Origin: Verrucomicrobiaceae bacterium
GTDB lineage: Bacteria > Verrucomicrobiota > Verrucomicrobiia > Verrucomicrobiales > Verrucomicrobiaceae
Direction: 5' to 3'
Length of the DNA stretch: 64,000 nucleotides
Assembly (NCBI GenBank): GCA_947466075.1
Contig: CANIBP010000016.1
Span: 1-64,000, forward strand
Shown piece by piece: positions 20,401 through 27,729 of this stretch. Numbering within the stretch: position 1 is the first letter of the stretch; every line of letters starts with the position of its first letter. The notes under the pieces are model-generated. The model did no database searches. It was given only the letters and a program-made list of their open reading frames with translations, and had not been told where the DNA came from. The position numbers and the translations under genes are program-made.

Positions 20401-21063
20401 GCCGCCACCGAGCCGTCATTCGAATTCAAAGTCGAAAATAAAACCATCGCCCTGAGCTGGAAAAACCTCCCTGAGGTCACGCTGAACTACTACCTCATGG
20501 ACCCTGAGTTCAGCTTCAGCAGCAATCCGTTTGTGAGCCAGGATTCCGGACGCTTCAGCATCATCAAGCCGAACAAAACCGCCACACAAGTACTGCCAAA
20601 GGACAAGACCACACTCGATGTCGCCCTGCCCGCCGAATTCACCAAGGCCAACGTGCTCGTCGAAATCATCGGTGCCGGAAAACGCCAGACGCAGGCCTAC
20701 CACGCGAACACCTTGAAGCTCACCCTCACCGAAAACTACGGCCGCCTCGAAACCCGCGACAGCACCACCGACAAACCATTGCCGAAGGCCTACGTGAAGG
20801 TCTACGCCCGTCTCAATAACGGCACCGTCCGCTTCTTCAAAGACGGCTACACCGACCTGCGTGGCCGCTTTGACTACGCCAGCCTCAACGGGCCCGAAAA
20901 CGCCTCCATGCAATCACAAGGCGCAGAGCCCCCGCCCGCCAACGGCCTTGACTATCAGATGCTCAAGCCCGCGGAACTCAACAATGTCGAAAAACTCTCG
21001 CTACTCATCCTTAGCGACACCCACGGTGCCACCGTGAAGGAAGTGAATCCGCCGGGCCGGTGA
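14470..21063 (+). CDS. Giant secreted protein (2197 aa), alpha-2-macroglobulin-like features, with embedded PATR-like motif
   Basis: A signal peptide (1-16) is followed by a helical N-terminal region (to about 330) and then beta-rich segments resembling macroglobulin-type domains ('FLPGDDIAFDVIVKNTPKL' near 430, 'DEKNQPVKDAVAWFEGRKL' near 555). A linker rich in Ala/Pro/Gly around 1345-1380 leads to a short segment at 1427-1450, GAGTLTLSG...TYTGTTTITSGKL, which is the consensus of the autotransporter-associated beta-strand repeat. The rest includes helical and beta regions and ends in a conserved-looking block ('VYARLNNGTVRFFKDGYTDLRGRFDY', near 2117-2140). No thioester motif (CGEQ) was seen. 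I recognise this only as a conserved giant extracytoplasmic protein type; macroglobulin similarity is tentative. No autotransporter barrel is present. Confidence 0.8.
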   Translation: MKTLLCLALLSASALAENEIGFIERFALAADREKALGELVPGSEEYYFFHALHYQNIRDSAKLNDLIAKWRKQTPDENEQRRIILNREAIINYEKEPLVTLKYLIERLGIRHDHQREVPDAKPDLPTTLDPAKIAREVFLRDALNNDRGLQSLSQDALAALIRDQVPLAPDQRRSVLSKLQRPDVPNLVAAIRADLLSQQGRTFGDMPIHRALLLTQLDELKNENLANTAFIHTYLRKLAPSADVSLEFDDAEREAWLDRVHTFAQTLPSSQNTIKARILYLRLDHDRKKGVYDAERFLSYLKLPRQLGYISERMRTNINGSTWSELNADLSEPLLNSPPIGNDEPLVRDYFLHLFATTAKPDSTAPSLLAPWTPFVRDTWLKPILAEALITNGVGNPERWASLISPTEFQQLKDRVDIEFPATNVPQFLPGDDIAFDVIVKNTPKLIVKIFELNTLNFFQTQQRQLNTDLNLDGLVANSEQTHAFDGGPFGRTRQKFQFPDLKGKRGAWIIEFIGGGRSSRALIRTGQFHTLQQTGPAGDLILVLDEKNQPVKDAVAWFEGRKLTVDEKLGRIAIPFTNQPGTKNLIIGDAAGTFATLTQFTHHAEEYRLDAQFHIEREQLLARREATLAVRTALMLGETHLAPELLTEPKLTITSTTHDGISTTREVKDLKLSAGSVLTHQLTVPERLASLTVAFSAKVDVLSAGGTKKDLSANHTWTLNGIDKTEATNDGHLSTFDGSRVFELLGKNGEPVADQQVLFTFKHREFNRVQTIPLKTDDKGRVALGKLEGIEQLTASIPNGRRSSWPLEDADTTLSTTIHATEGEVIRIPRSDGFEPSLSLLSQTAGTFTADYKALLKSENGFLTITGLKPGDYSLQLADQTITIKVTKGEVIGGWALGKHRQLELKGNSPLHIASVEDDKDFITVKLGHSSPFARVHFAASRFDPGSGIFGGLGSFTRFGAASGTPARNPNLYSAGREIGDEYRYILERRYAKLFPGNMLTRPGLLLNPWEIRSTDLDELAQQLGEGASSTRGGALGATSAATAMPAKKKQAQAGPQGGTNLDFIAATAPVIYNLVPDKDGVVRIERKALGDRQHVQIYAEDLQNASWRTLTLPEVPTKFADQRLARNLDPVKPFTQKKEITVLDTGKTLTLADILTSELETYDTLSGIHSLFTTLNAQPHLAEFAFVLNWPKLKDEEKLAKYGEFACHELNLFLQRKDKPFFDKVIKPYLANKKDKTFMDEYLLGLDLKKHLEAWAYARLNIVERILLAQRIENEAPNAARHVRELWEMIPPNPEQQDHLYETALRGRAMEFGDKGALGDLEKAKREQELVQLHPASRAMMGSPVASPAPAAPAAADAFAAAPGGGFNKGMAMGSGAISSLRSLTVSELSSLKDRKDVDGDRQSGRKELQELGLEREQALAKSGAGTLTLSGAATYTGTTTITSGKLAYFGYATAADNRAAVRILFRQLGSTKEWGENNYYKLSITEQSAELVTVNAFWRDYAAWVAAGSKNGFISSNVAEASRNFTEMMLALAVLDLPFEAAKHTTKADNGQFTFTAGGPCIVYHKEIKPAAGENNAQGQLLVSQSFFRQSDRYRQEGNEKFEKYVSNEFLTGATYGANIVVTNPTSSPVKAVVLLQVPQGALPVLGSKATNSKQVRLEPYTTQTFEYHFYFPLVSAKAGLKFAHFPVNVATSTGFAAAKPFEFNVVPKLTEVDKASWDYISQNGTDADVFTFLDQNNLEGLDLERIAWRCRQSGDFYKRLINFMDQHHVMNVAVFSYGFLHNDSHAIREYLKSLCGPASVDVGPYITSKLLNIDPIELRTYEHLEYSPLVNQRAHRVGSEWRIANPAVLEEYTKLLGILAFKPQLDAMDSMSVTYFLFLQDRVEEALNRFKAIDATKLPTRLQHDYFQCYAAFYEGELAAARGFAAKYADHPVPRWKTLFADVTTQLDEIEGKAAKSEKTDKPDREKQQAELAATEPSFEFKVENKTIALSWKNLPEVTLNYYLMDPEFSFSSNPFVSQDSGRFSIIKPNKTATQVLPKDKTTLDVALPAEFTKANVLVEIIGAGKRQTQAYHANTLKLTLTENYGRLETRDSTTDKPLPKAYVKVYARLNNGTVRFFKDGYTDLRGRFDYASLNGPENASMQSQGAEPPPANGLDYQMLKPAELNNVEKLSLLILSDTHGATVKEVNPPGR
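18748..18819 (+). other. PATR-like beta-strand motif inside the giant protein
   Basis: These 72 bases encode residues 1427-1450 of the giant protein and match, by eye, one unit of the passenger-associated/autotransporter-associated beta-strand repeat (G-GTLTLSG-NTYTG-TT-I--G-L). In known proteins the unit occurs in multiple copies in passenger domains; here a single unit is fused between a charged helix (ELQELGLEREQAL) and an alpha-rich domain. Several codons (ttg, act, tta) differ from the surrounding C-ending codon style. Confidence 0.75.
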
Positions 21064-21135
21064 TGATGGTTTGATCCAATACGATGAAACAAATGCGTTA
21101 AGCCTTTACTTCATCGCATAACCAAACCTCTTCAC

Positions 21136-21834
21136 TCATCGCACAGTCTCAGAAGGATGTGCTTGGTCTGCTAGAGATTCGAGTCGGTAACCGATTCCAG
21201 GCTCATTCACGATACGCGGGCCAGTGTCGCCGAGTTTTTTGCGCAAGTGATTGATGTGCACGCGAAGGCCTTCACTTTGATCACTGCACTGTCCGGACCA
21301 AACCTGGCGAATGATCTGGTTTTGTGTGACGATGCGTCCCGCGTGCTCGGCGAGGGCCTTGAGGAGAGCAAATTCGGTGGGGGTGAGCTTGATCGGCGCA
21401 GTTTCAACAAAGGCTTCGTGATGCAGTAGGTCGAGTTTGAGTGTGCCCACAACGACCTCGGCACTTTGACGAGTGAAGCGCCGCCGCTGGATCACGGTCA
21501 GCCTTGCAAGCAACTCAGCGGTGCCGAAGGGTTTCGTGACATAGTCGTCAGCACCACATTCCAATGCCTCGACTTTGACACCTTCCTGGTCACGCACGCT
21601 GAGAATGAGCACTGGGACATCAGTCCATTCACGCAAACGCTTGAGCACTTCTAATCCACTCATACCAGGCAGACCGAGATCGAGCAGAACGACATCGGGG
21701 CGCTGAAATGCGGCTTCTTGAAGGCCTAGCTGACCATCAGCCGCTTCACTGACCTCATAGCCGCGTGACTCCAGCACCATGCGCAGCAGGCGGCGCATCT
21801 GCTGTTCGTCGTCGATGATGAGAGCTTTGCTCAT
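21136..21834 (-). CDS. kdpE: OmpR/KdpE-type response regulator
   Basis: 232 residues. A receiver domain with acidic pair DD at 8-9, phospho-acceptor Asp52 in LLDLGLPG and the conserved Lys in 'YVTKPFG' is followed by a winged-helix DNA-binding domain ('LTPTEFALLKALAEHAGRIVTQNQII', 'LRVHINHLRKKLGD'). The C-terminal half is very close to KdpE, which in other bacteria switches on the kdpFABC potassium pump. Here it starts three bases after the kinase stop and lies in an operon with kup instead. The symbol rests on similarity plus the DUF4118-type kinase partner. Confidence 0.85.
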   Translation of the reverse strand: MSKALIIDDEQQMRRLLRMVLESRGYEVSEAADGQLGLQEAAFQRPDVVLLDLGLPGMSGLEVLKRLREWTDVPVLILSVRDQEGVKVEALECGADDYVTKPFGTAELLARLTVIQRRRFTRQSAEVVVGTLKLDLLHHEAFVETAPIKLTPTEFALLKALAEHAGRIVTQNQIIRQVWSGQCSDQSEGLRVHINHLRKKLGDTGPRIVNEPGIGYRLESLADQAHPSETVR

Positions 21835-21837
21835 GGC

Positions 21838-22941
21838 TTAGACGTGGCGGGTTTTGACGGGTAGGCTGAGTCTGAATTCTGCACCGCCTTCGGGATGGTT
21901 CTGTGCCTCGATGCAGCCTTGCATGGCCCGCATCAAACCACGGGAGATTGCGAGTCCGAGTCCGGTGCCACCTGCGGGCGAATCAGGAGCGCGATAAAAT
22001 TTATCGAACAACTGATCTTCGGTGCCCAACGGCAAACCCGGACCGTGATCGCGCACCCGGATCTCAAGCATGCCATTTTCGAGAGTCGCGTGAATTTCGA
22101 TGGGTGTGGCATCCGGCGCATAGATCGTCGCGTTGTGCAGCACATTGCCAAGTGCTTGAGCGAGTAAGCGGCTATCTAGCATCAGCAGTGGTAGAGCTTC
22201 GGTGCCGGTGATAACCAGAGGATGATGGGAAAGCTCATGCTGGAGCGGTGTGGTGGCGGCGTGCAGCACATCGCCGATCTCACACCATTCGAGATGGGGT
22301 TTGAGCGCATCGGAATCCACACGTGTCATTTCCAGAAAGTTTTCCACGATACGTTGCAGTCGGCGGTTGGCCGTATCGATCTCCGCCGCAAAGGGATTGC
22401 CTTCACCCAGACCATCCAATGCGGTGCGGATGATGGCGATGGGTGTTTTTAGCTCGTGCGAGACGCTGTCGAGCAGCGTGCGATGCAGTCGCTCCGACTC
22501 CGCCAGCAATTCAGCGCGATGTTTGGCTGCAAGGAGTTGTTCGCGCTCGCGATGATGTCGCTCCAGCGCCTCCTCACGGGCACGCAGTTGCGTGATGAGA
22601 TGTCCCATGCTCAACGCCACAACGAAGAACATCGCGAACATGATGATGTCCTGCGGCTTTTCGATGTGCAGCGTGAACTGCGGCGGTATGAAGATAAAAT
22701 TCCAAACCAGTGCACTGACAACGGCCATGGTAAGCACCGGTCCACGATTACAACGCGTCCTGGCAAGCACGATAGCCATCAAAAACACGAGCGCGGAGAA
22801 CAGATAGCCTGTGTAAGGCAGCAATACCCAGCACGTCGAGGCCAGCACAAACAAAGTCGTGAGTCCCCAGCTAAACTGGCTAACCACATCGACAGAAACC
22901 TGCGGTCGCAAAGGTTTATGACTGGCATTGATGGTGTTCAT
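21838..22941 (-). CDS. KdpD-like sensor histidine kinase without the N-terminal KdpD/Usp domains
   Basis: 367 residues from the ATG at 22941; a GTG one codon upstream is also possible. Four hydrophobic helices between about 22 and 115 correspond to the DUF4118 membrane module of KdpD. A coiled segment leads to the phospho-acceptor helix SVSHELKTP (His162) and then an ATPase domain with 'NVLHNA', 'VRDHGPGLP' and 'GGTGLGLAISRG'. Full-length KdpD has an additional cytoplasmic region of about 350 residues (KdpD and universal stress domains) in front; that is missing, so it is a short KdpD-type sensor. It follows kup by a few bases and precedes kdpE. Confidence 0.85.
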   Translation of the reverse strand: MNTINASHKPLRPQVSVDVVSQFSWGLTTLFVLASTCWVLLPYTGYLFSALVFLMAIVLARTRCNRGPVLTMAVVSALVWNFIFIPPQFTLHIEKPQDIIMFAMFFVVALSMGHLITQLRAREEALERHHREREQLLAAKHRAELLAESERLHRTLLDSVSHELKTPIAIIRTALDGLGEGNPFAAEIDTANRRLQRIVENFLEMTRVDSDALKPHLEWCEIGDVLHAATTPLQHELSHHPLVITGTEALPLLMLDSRLLAQALGNVLHNATIYAPDATPIEIHATLENGMLEIRVRDHGPGLPLGTEDQLFDKFYRAPDSPAGGTGLGLAISRGLMRAMQGCIEAQNHPEGGAEFRLSLPVKTRHV

Positions 22942-22946
22942 CACGA

Positions 22947-24907
22947 TTAGATTTCCACCTGCTGTCCCAGCTCAATTACCCGGCCAATGGGGATCTGGAA
23001 ATACGTCGCCGGTTGCTGGGCGAGTTTGCTGGCGAAGGAAAACACATGTTCGCGCCATCTTGCCATACCGGGTTTGGCAGTTGGAATAATGATTTCGCGG
23101 CCAAGGAAAAACGTTGCCTTAAAAGGATCGATTTCGAGTTGATAATTGGCGCATTGGCGCATTGGCGCATTGGCGGAGCAGGCGCGGCACGTCGGGCTTT
23201 TGCATGAAACCGAAACGTCCTGTCACGCGCCAGAAGCCTTCGCTGAGACTTTCTACTTCGACGCGGCGGCTCGGCGGCACCCATGGCTCGTCCTCGGTGA
23301 TGAGCGTCATGAAAATAACGCGCTGATGTATGGCCTGGTAGTGCTTCAGACTGTGCAGTAGCGCGATGGGCGCACGTCCGCTGCTACTCGTCATGAAAAT
23401 GGCGGTGCCTGGCACGCTGATGGGCGGACGACGTTTGAGGCTCTCACACAGAGTTTCCTGCGTGAGAGAGCTCTTTTCCATCGATGCACGCACTAGGCGG
23501 CGTCCGGTGGCCCAGGTGGTCATGACCGTGAAGAGCACGGCACCGACGGCCAGCGGGAACCAGCCACCATCGAAGAACTTCACGAGATTCGCGCTGAGGA
23601 AGGCGATTTCAATGGCTCCGAACACAAGGCATAGCGGCAGCGTTTTGAGTATGGACCACCCCCACAGATGACGCGCAGCAAAGTAAAACAGAATGGTGGT
23701 GATGAGCATAGTCATCGTCACGGCCACACCATACGCTGCGGCGAGATTCGAAGAGGTGCGGAAGGCGAGCACGAGAGCGAGGCAGGCCAGCATGAGTAGC
23801 CAGTTCACAATTGGGATATAGATCTGCCCGCGAGCATGCTTGGAGGTGTGGCGGATGTTCAGGCGCGGCAGGTAGCCAAGTTGCACGGCGCTGAGCGTGA
23901 GCGAGTAGGTGCCTGTGATGAGCGATTGCGAGGCGATGACCGTGGCCGCCGTGGCGAGCAGGACGAGCGGGAGCATGGCCCAAGTGGGCGCCATTTGGAA
24001 AAACGGCGAATGCGCCACTTCCGGCTGCTGCATCAAAAGCGCACCCTGGCCGAGGTAATTGAGCCCCAAGGCCGGAAACACGAGTGAAAACCAGCCTCGG
24101 CGGATCGGCCCGGCACCAAAGTGGCCCATATCTGCATACAACGCCTCACCACCGGTCACAGCGAGGAAGACGCTGCCAAGGATGACGAAGGCCGCGTGGC
24201 CTCCAGTCATTAAAAAATGCCATCCATGCAAGGGATTGAACGCGGCGAGAATTTCCGGACCGCTGATGAGATGCGAAGCACCGAGTGCTCCGAGGCTCAC
24301 GAACCACAAACCGGTGACCGGGCCGAAAAAGCGCCCCATTTTGGCCGTGCCAAGGAACTGCACCGAAAACAGCACGATGAGGATGACAATGGTGATGCCC
24401 ATGATGAGCCACTCCATGTGATGATTCCATGCGTCGGCCTCCAGAGCATTCACCGGTGCCGCACCCAGCAATCCGCCGTCTTTGAGGCCTTCTACAGCAC
24501 TGAGCACCAGAAATAGCTGGAGTGATGATGCCATCACCAAACAGAAGCGCCGCACCGAATAGACCCAACAACACGATAACCGCACGACGTTTCAGCGTTT
24601 CGCTCATACCATGCGAGGCCAGCGCCATGAGCGATAGCACGCCGCCCTCGCCTTTGTTGTCAGCTCGCAGGATGAAGATGAGATACTTCACACTGACCAA
24701 CAGCAGCAGCGACCAAAGCACCAGAGAGACAACGCCGAGGACGTGGTCATGCGTTGGGTCGATGTGGTGCGGGCTATGCGGGCTAAAGCACTCCTTCAGC
24801 GTGTAGATCGGGCTCGTGCCGATGTCCCCAAAGACCACTCCGAGAGCTGCGATGACGAGGGTGGTGTTGGAAAGTTTATGTAGTCCGGTTTTATCTGTGT
24901 CATTCAT
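22947..24907 (-). pseudogene. kup: Kup-type potassium transporter gene with two frame disruptions
   Basis: Kup proteins import K+ with protons through about 12 membrane helices. The frame starts at the ATG at 24907 ('TTLVIAALGVVFGDIGTSPIYTLKE') and runs to 'DGIITPAIS', where one extra base in the CC pair at 24507-24508 shifts it. Removing one base continues with 'VLSAVEGLKDG' and the rest of a normal Kup. A second break lies in an 8-bp tandem repeat at 23145-23175: with three full units the product ends 'MRQLSTRNRSF', while four units would restore the standard C-terminus 'EIDPFKATFFLGREI...RVIELGQQVEI' ending at 22947. The repaired protein would be about 655 residues, a normal length. It could be a decayed gene, a switchable gene or an assembly error. 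Confidence 0.8.
23145..23175. repeat. 8-bp tandem repeat (ATTGGCGC), 3 full units plus 7 bases
   Basis: Units begin at 23145, 23153 and 23161, followed by ATTGGCG at 23169-23175. The repeat sits inside the 3' coding part of kup on the minus strand (reads CGCCAATG). Because 8 is not a multiple of 3, gain or loss of a unit changes the reading frame of the last 70 or so codons. The repeat count present leaves them out of frame. Confidence 0.9.
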
Positions 24908-25056
24908 GACGGAGAAATACTACCTGCGTTGCACAGCCCCGCTAGTGAATGGGCAGTAGGAAGGTGTTAAATAGTTGTGAAGAGCGTTATGTTTGTGATT
25001 CAATCAGCCTCCATGGTTTGAGAGAATCCCACTGCTTCCGACGTGAAACAATTCGC

Positions 25057-26106
25057 ATGAAACTTTTCCTACCCGCCTTCTTCGTCCTCACGCTCGCCGT
25101 CTCTGCGCGGGATAAGACACTCGACATTTATTGGATCGACTCGGAGGGCGGGGGATCGACGCTGATCGTGACACCAGCGGGTGAATCGGTGCTTATCGAC
25201 GCGGGAAATCCGGGTGGACGTGATCCGCAGCGCATTCAGAAGATCGCCATGGAGGTCGCGGGATTGACGCGCATCGACCACGTCGTCATCACGCACTTTC
25301 ATATCGATCATTTTGGTGGATTGGCTGAACTGGCGACGCTGATGCCGATAGGAACACTTTATGACAAGGGAATCACCGATGGCAGTCCAGATGGCAAGCC
25401 ACAGGACATGCGCTGGACACTGATGAGCAGGCCGTATCGCGATGCGAAGGTGGAAAAACGCGTCATGCTGGCTGCTGGGAATGTTTTGCCGCTCAAGCAG
25501 GCTGATGGCAGTCCTAAGCTCACGCTGCGCTGCTTGGGCGCGAATCAGAAATTCATCCCGCCTTATCCTGATCAGCCAGAAAACCCGATGAAGGGCTCCG
25601 TGCCGCCGAAAGCACCTGATCCGAGCGATAATGCGAACAGCGTCGTGCTGGTGCTCGACTTTGGCGGCTTTCGTTTCTTCGACGGTGGTGATTTGACGTG
25701 GAATGCGGAGGAGAAGCTCGTCTCGCCCTTCAATCTTGTCGGCACCGTCGATCTGTATCAGGTGAATCATCATGGCCTCGACGTGAGCAATAATCCGATG
25801 CTCATCCGCAGCATTCAGCCCACCGTTTCAGTGATGAACAACGGCCCCAAGAAAGGCACTGCCAAGTCCACGCTGGATGCGCTGAAGTCCACGCCCTCGA
25901 TCCAGGCCATGTATCAGGTGCATGAGAACATCCGACCCGACGCTGAGAACACGGCGGACAAGGCGATGATCGCGAATCACGGCGATTTAGCTGAGGGATG
26001 CGCAGCGCAGCACATTCACTGCACGGTCGGCGCGGATGGAAAAAGCTACACGCTTGAGGTGCCCTCGCAGAAGCACACGCGGACGTTTGAGACGCGCGCG
26101 AAGTGA
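25057..26106 (+). CDS. Secreted metallo-beta-lactamase-fold hydrolase
   Basis: 349 residues from the ATG at 25057, which starts a signal peptide (1-17). The zinc motif HFHIDH is at 80-85, and further metal ligands are plausible in '[10 protein letters not shown]' and 'VNHHGLD'. The layout resembles the C-terminal hydrolase domain of ComEC and related secreted MBL proteins ('[28 protein letters not shown]' at the start). There are no channel helices, so it is not a DNA uptake protein by itself. Substrate unknown. Divergent from kup with about 150 bases between them. Confidence 0.85.
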   Translation: MKLFLPAFFVLTLAVSARDKTLDIYWIDSEGGGSTLIVTPAGESVLIDAGNPGGRDPQRIQKIAMEVAGLTRIDHVVITHFHIDHFGGLAELATLMPIGTLYDKGITDGSPDGKPQDMRWTLMSRPYRDAKVEKRVMLAAGNVLPLKQADGSPKLTLRCLGANQKFIPPYPDQPENPMKGSVPPKAPDPSDNANSVVLVLDFGGFRFFDGGDLTWNAEEKLVSPFNLVGTVDLYQVNHHGLDVSNNPMLIRSIQPTVSVMNNGPKKGTAKSTLDALKSTPSIQAMYQVHENIRPDAENTADKAMIANHGDLAEGCAAQHIHCTVGADGKSYTLEVPSQKHTRTFETRAK

Positions 26107-26107
26107 G

Positions 26108-27727
26108 TTACTTGGCGTTGATTCGCGAACGAATCACCGGCGCGAGCCACTTCGCGGTTTCGTCGGCGATGACGTTGTAACCAGCGAGGTTGGGATGGCG
26201 GTCGCCGGTCCAGTCGGGGAGGTGGCCGAAGATGCCGTCGAGACGGTTGTCGAGAACGACGACCTGCGGATCGGTGCCGGGCTGGAGGTAGGGCGTGGCA
26301 AAGGGGCGCAGATTCTCGGGGATCTTCGCGAGTGAGTAGCGGCGGTAGTTGAGGCCATCGGGGTTCTTCTTCAACTCGGCGAGGTAACGCGGAGCGATGT
26401 CGAAGAGCGTGAGTTTTTCAGCGGTGGCGATCTGTTGGATGAGCGCGTTGATGTCCTCATGCAGATTGTTGAGCGCATAAGGGATGGCGGTCATGGGGAT
26501 GAGCATGGCCTTGGGATGGTCCTTGCGCAGGCGTTCGAGGAGTTCATGGAAGTCCTTCGGGAAGGCGGTGTTGAAGTCCTTGATCCTCGACTGGTCGTTG
26601 AGACCATAGCGGATGAAGATGTAGTCGGCCTGCGGCTTGGTTTTCACGGCTTTGTCATAGCGTGTGTCGAGCAGACGGCGGATGTATTCGCCGCTGACGC
26701 CTTCGTTATAGACGTCGCAGGGAGGCAGGTCGGTCTGCTCGGCGAGTTTGATGCGCAGCGTGTCTTCGATCTGCGGTTCGGATGGAGCGAGTTGCTTGGG
26801 AATGCTCGCTTCCGTGGTGCTGTCACCGAGAAGGATGATCTGCAGACGCTTTTTGCCGGCTGTGGCATCGCTGAAGGTGAAGGGTTGGCCGCCGATGAGC
26901 TGATCGGAGGTGATGGTGGGGCAGATGAGGCGCTCGACATGCTGGATGAAGCGTGCGGTGCCCTGCGCGTGGCTGACGAAGGGCCAGCGGGCGGGATTGT
27001 ACATCGTGTCGGTCATGTCGCGCATGAGGACGACGTGCTTGCCGTTCTTGGCCATCTGTCGCAGTCCGAAGGGACGACCGGAGACGCACATGTTGAGGTG
27101 CACGCCCATGAGGATGACGTTGTCGATGTTCCTGGACTCCAGCAGGTTCCAAATCTCCACGCCGCTGTCGCTGATGGCGTCTTTCTCCTGATCGATGCGC
27201 AGCGTGTCGATCTGCTTCGTCCACGGTGCTTTCGGATTGAGGCCCTTTGCGGTTAATTCAACGGCCCACTTCGCGTGCTCGGCGGGATCATCGTCTTCGC
27301 CGCCGTCGCTTTGATCGAGCGGATATACGGCCAGTTCCTCGGCAGGAATTTGTTTGCACCAGTCGGCAATGTGATCGGGCAGACGAGCGGCAGGCGGTGC
27401 GGACTTTGCACGTTCCCGTGCCGAAGTGCCCTCGTAGGGCTTCATGCATGAGCTGGGTGCATGAATGATGAGCACGCCTTCCTTGCGCGCTTTTTCGAGC
27501 ACCTCATTGAAGCGCGGAGCCATCTCGCCCTCGCGCGTCACGGCGTTTTTGCAGTGATGCAGGTCCCACATGTCACAAACAATGATGGCCGTGCGTGACG
27601 GGAGCCATGATTCTTTGACGAGCGAGGCCCTGCCCGAGGGAGAGCGAGATTGAAGGGTCAGAGCAAGCGGGGTGTCGGCGGCGAAAGCCGACAGGGTGAC
27701 AGCGAGGAGGAGGGCGAGTGTTTTCAT
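26108..27727 (-). CDS. Secreted fusion: isochorismatase-like cysteine hydrolase + SGNH/GDSL hydrolase
   Basis: 539 residues with a signal peptide (1-17). Residues 40-270 have the cysteine hydrolase fold, with Asp52 in IIVCDMWD, a Lys near 182 and the nucleophile Cys214 in LNMCVSGRPFG, the Asp-Lys-Cys triad of the family. Residues 295-539 are an SGNH esterase: block I GDSTT (Ser303), 'YGLNDQ' (block III) and DRHPN at 509-513 with the catalytic Asp and His. Fusing a predicted amidase/nicotinamidase-type domain to a deacetylase-type domain in one exported protein suggests processing of an acylated, amidated glycan or similar compound; that is inference. It lies 2 bases after the ceramidase-like gene. 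Confidence 0.85.
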   Translation of the reverse strand: MKTLALLLAVTLSAFAADTPLALTLQSRSPSGRASLVKESWLPSRTAIIVCDMWDLHHCKNAVTREGEMAPRFNEVLEKARKEGVLIIHAPSSCMKPYEGTSARERAKSAPPAARLPDHIADWCKQIPAEELAVYPLDQSDGGEDDDPAEHAKWAVELTAKGLNPKAPWTKQIDTLRIDQEKDAISDSGVEIWNLLESRNIDNVILMGVHLNMCVSGRPFGLRQMAKNGKHVVLMRDMTDTMYNPARWPFVSHAQGTARFIQHVERLICPTITSDQLIGGQPFTFSDATAGKKRLQIILLGDSTTEASIPKQLAPSEPQIEDTLRIKLAEQTDLPPCDVYNEGVSGEYIRRLLDTRYDKAVKTKPQADYIFIRYGLNDQSRIKDFNTAFPKDFHELLERLRKDHPKAMLIPMTAIPYALNNLHEDINALIQQIATAEKLTLFDIAPRYLAELKKNPDGLNYRRYSLAKIPENLRPFATPYLQPGTDPQVVVLDNRLDGIFGHLPDWTGDRHPNLAGYNVIADETAKWLAPVIRSRINAK

Positions 27728-27729
27728 GA

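Noticed and set aside
22947..24907. Programmed ribosomal frameshifting in kup
   Set aside because: Neither break has a slippery heptamer with a following stem that I can see, and known kup genes do not use frameshifting.
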